Below the pieces are notes generated by a model that worked only from the letters and a program-made list of their open reading frames with translations, had not been told where the DNA came from and searched no databases. DNA of 64,000 nucleotides from Galbula dea (lineage: Eukaryota; Chordata; Aves; Piciformes; Galbulidae): positions 1,893,260 through 1,957,259 of the forward strand of contig VWZX01005763.1 of the NCBI GenBank assembly GCA_013399015.1. The letters are read 5' to 3'. How positions within the stretch are numbered: position 1 is the stretch's first letter; each line of letters opens with the position of its first letter. Made by a program: the position numbers and the translations under genes. Shown here one piece after another: positions 62,501 to 64,000 of the stretch.

Positions 62501-64000
62501 ACCAGCCAGGCTGCCTGACTCTGGTTCTTTGCATGGGCTGCTGGGTGATTCTGTTTGCCTCTGCTCCCCCAGTTCAGAAGTTTGTTCTGCCCCAAAGAGA
62601 ATAAAGACATGTAAATTATGCAGAGAATATTAACAAAGAAGATTCATCTAAAAATATCTGAGTACTTCTATAAACATAAAAAATAACCTGCTAGGTCTTC
62701 AGGCAGTGTAAATCAGAGGTGCCCTCACAACTCACTGTTGTGTTGCTGCACCAGATTAGCTGGAAGTGTGGTCCCTAAAACTGAAAAACATACTTCCTGA
62801 TGTATTTTTTTTATGCTTTAAATTTAGGAAGATCAGGAAAGTCTGTAACACTTTAATGCATGTGCAGAATAATTTAAGAAGTGCAAGTCAGAGAAGGAAA
62901 GCTTATGTGCATTTTCCCCCCTTTCATCTATAAACATTCTTGTGCTGAAAATCCTGCACTTTATGGCTCTGAAGACAAAGAAATGCTACATGAGTGTAGA
63001 AAAGCAGATTTACTTGGAATTTTGCCATTGTTGAAAAGGTTAATATTTTCAGACTGAAAGTTCTCCTACCTTCTAGATCTGTCAATGTGTATTAAGAGGA
63101 ATGTTGAAAAAGCTAATTGTTTCCCCTGACAAAATTGTTAAATCTTTGACAAATGAGGCACTGCAGAGGACTGGATTGGCCTAGGAAGCCTGTGTGTGTG
63201 TGAACTGGAAAACATTGAAGTGTATAATGCATATAGTAGTCTGGTCCTCAAGAGCAAATCTAAATGCATCTTTTTGCACTGAAAGTTGTAGGATACCTCC
63301 ATAATTATTAGGAAAATGTAAGCTCTGAATCTTCTCCTAATGTTCCCTCTCCCTAGTCATCTTCTTCAGCCTACTCAGATTCTCCAGTCCATTAGCTGTG
63401 CAGTTTCAGTGTATAATCACTGCTCTGACAGCTGCTGCTGATAATCCTGGGATGCCATCTGCTCCACTTTGGAATCCTGTCCCCTGTTTCCATTAGCAGA
63501 TGCGTTTGGGACTCCATGGGAAGTCTCTGTTTCCTCTCCCCATCTCTCAAGGAGTTTCCAGTGCTGTGACCTCTGAATTCAGAGGAGACCCACTCCTCTC
63601 TAGAACTACTCCAGGCTGCTTTTAACTTGGGTCTGGCAGTAGCAGTAGCACTGATGGATTTATCTCCCTCGCTTGTGGAAGAAAGGATGCTAAACTCTTC
63701 TCTTAAATTACAGTTAGGAATAAATTTTAACAGAGAGCTAGTCACTTTTTTGTTTGAGCTGGATTATCCTACACCATATGGTGAATTTCCAGTAAGCATT
63801 TATGTGTTGCTCTCAGATGAGCATCAAGTGCTAACAGTACATCACACTAAGAATAGTGATGGAAGTCATCTGCATCTCTAAAGTCATGAGGAATTTCCAA
63901 ACAGGCCTGGACCCTCTGGCCTCTGCTGCCTCTCCATACAAAATAGACATTTGCTTTCTCTGTCAAGTGCCAATTTAATTGCCACTTTCTTTTATTTTCC
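59572..64000. other. KCNIP1 intron, upstream of KCNMB1
   Basis: No coding exon was recognised. This stretch should contain the KCNMB1 promoter or an untranslated first exon, but no TATA box or paired SRF (CArG) sites could be assigned with confidence. Fragments near 60504-60525 and 61893-61960 faintly recall old amniote LINE tails. The open frame at 63392-63745 (-, 117 codons) has no known domain. Confidence 0.45.

Noticed and set aside
63392..63745. A 117-codon open frame on the minus strand
   Set aside because: No domain is recognised, and an overlapping open frame runs the other way. It could be a chance frame.
25810..64000. KCNIP1 exon 2 (DKIEDELEM...) or the alternative MGAVMG first exon
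   Set aside because: Neither was found. They presumably lie beyond the right end of the window.

Overview
This is bird genomic DNA. Three things point there. The CR1 LINE fragments end in the avian octamer pattern (ATTCTGTGATTCTGTG at 9344-9358). A 570-bp solo LTR at 22199-22768 matches a type I know from bird genomes. The one fully readable gene is the 200-residue bird form of KCNMB1. The DNA is AT-rich, has long introns and carries few coding bases. I cannot name the species. Nothing excludes a neoavian bird.

Layout. Bases 1 to about 24,200 are intergenic DNA upstream of KCNIP1, with CR1 pieces at 6381-6415, 7050-7945, 9277-9359 and 23300-23543 and the solo LTR. Bases 24,200-25,721 are CpG-rich and lead into a KCNIP1 first exon on the + strand (25722-25809), which codes for the MSGCSKRCK N-terminus and ends in a strong donor. 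Everything right of 25,810 appears to be the first intron of that KCNIP1 transcript, because I found no EF-hand exon of KCNIP1 downstream. Inside this intron, on the opposite strand, lies KCNMB1, the beta-1 subunit of the BK potassium channel. All three of its coding exons are present (59538-59402, 58085-57890, 56225-55956). They join in frame to 200 codons plus a stop.

The two genes are a potassium-channel pair. KCNIP1 makes KChIP1, a calcium-binding partner of Kv4 channels. KCNMB1 makes the smooth-muscle BK beta-1 subunit. From memory, mammals have the same nested antisense arrangement, so it is probably an old amniote arrangement.

The intron also holds mobile DNA: an antisense CR1 tail (45818-46056), an old CR1 reverse-transcriptase fragment (46286-46860) and two short CR1 tails. 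One tail is joined to a tRNA-Glu-like head (49512-49688) and looks like a CR1-mobilised SINE. That element is the least expected item in the window. I saw no new multi-gene system, CRISPR array or functional tRNA, rRNA or known small RNA gene.
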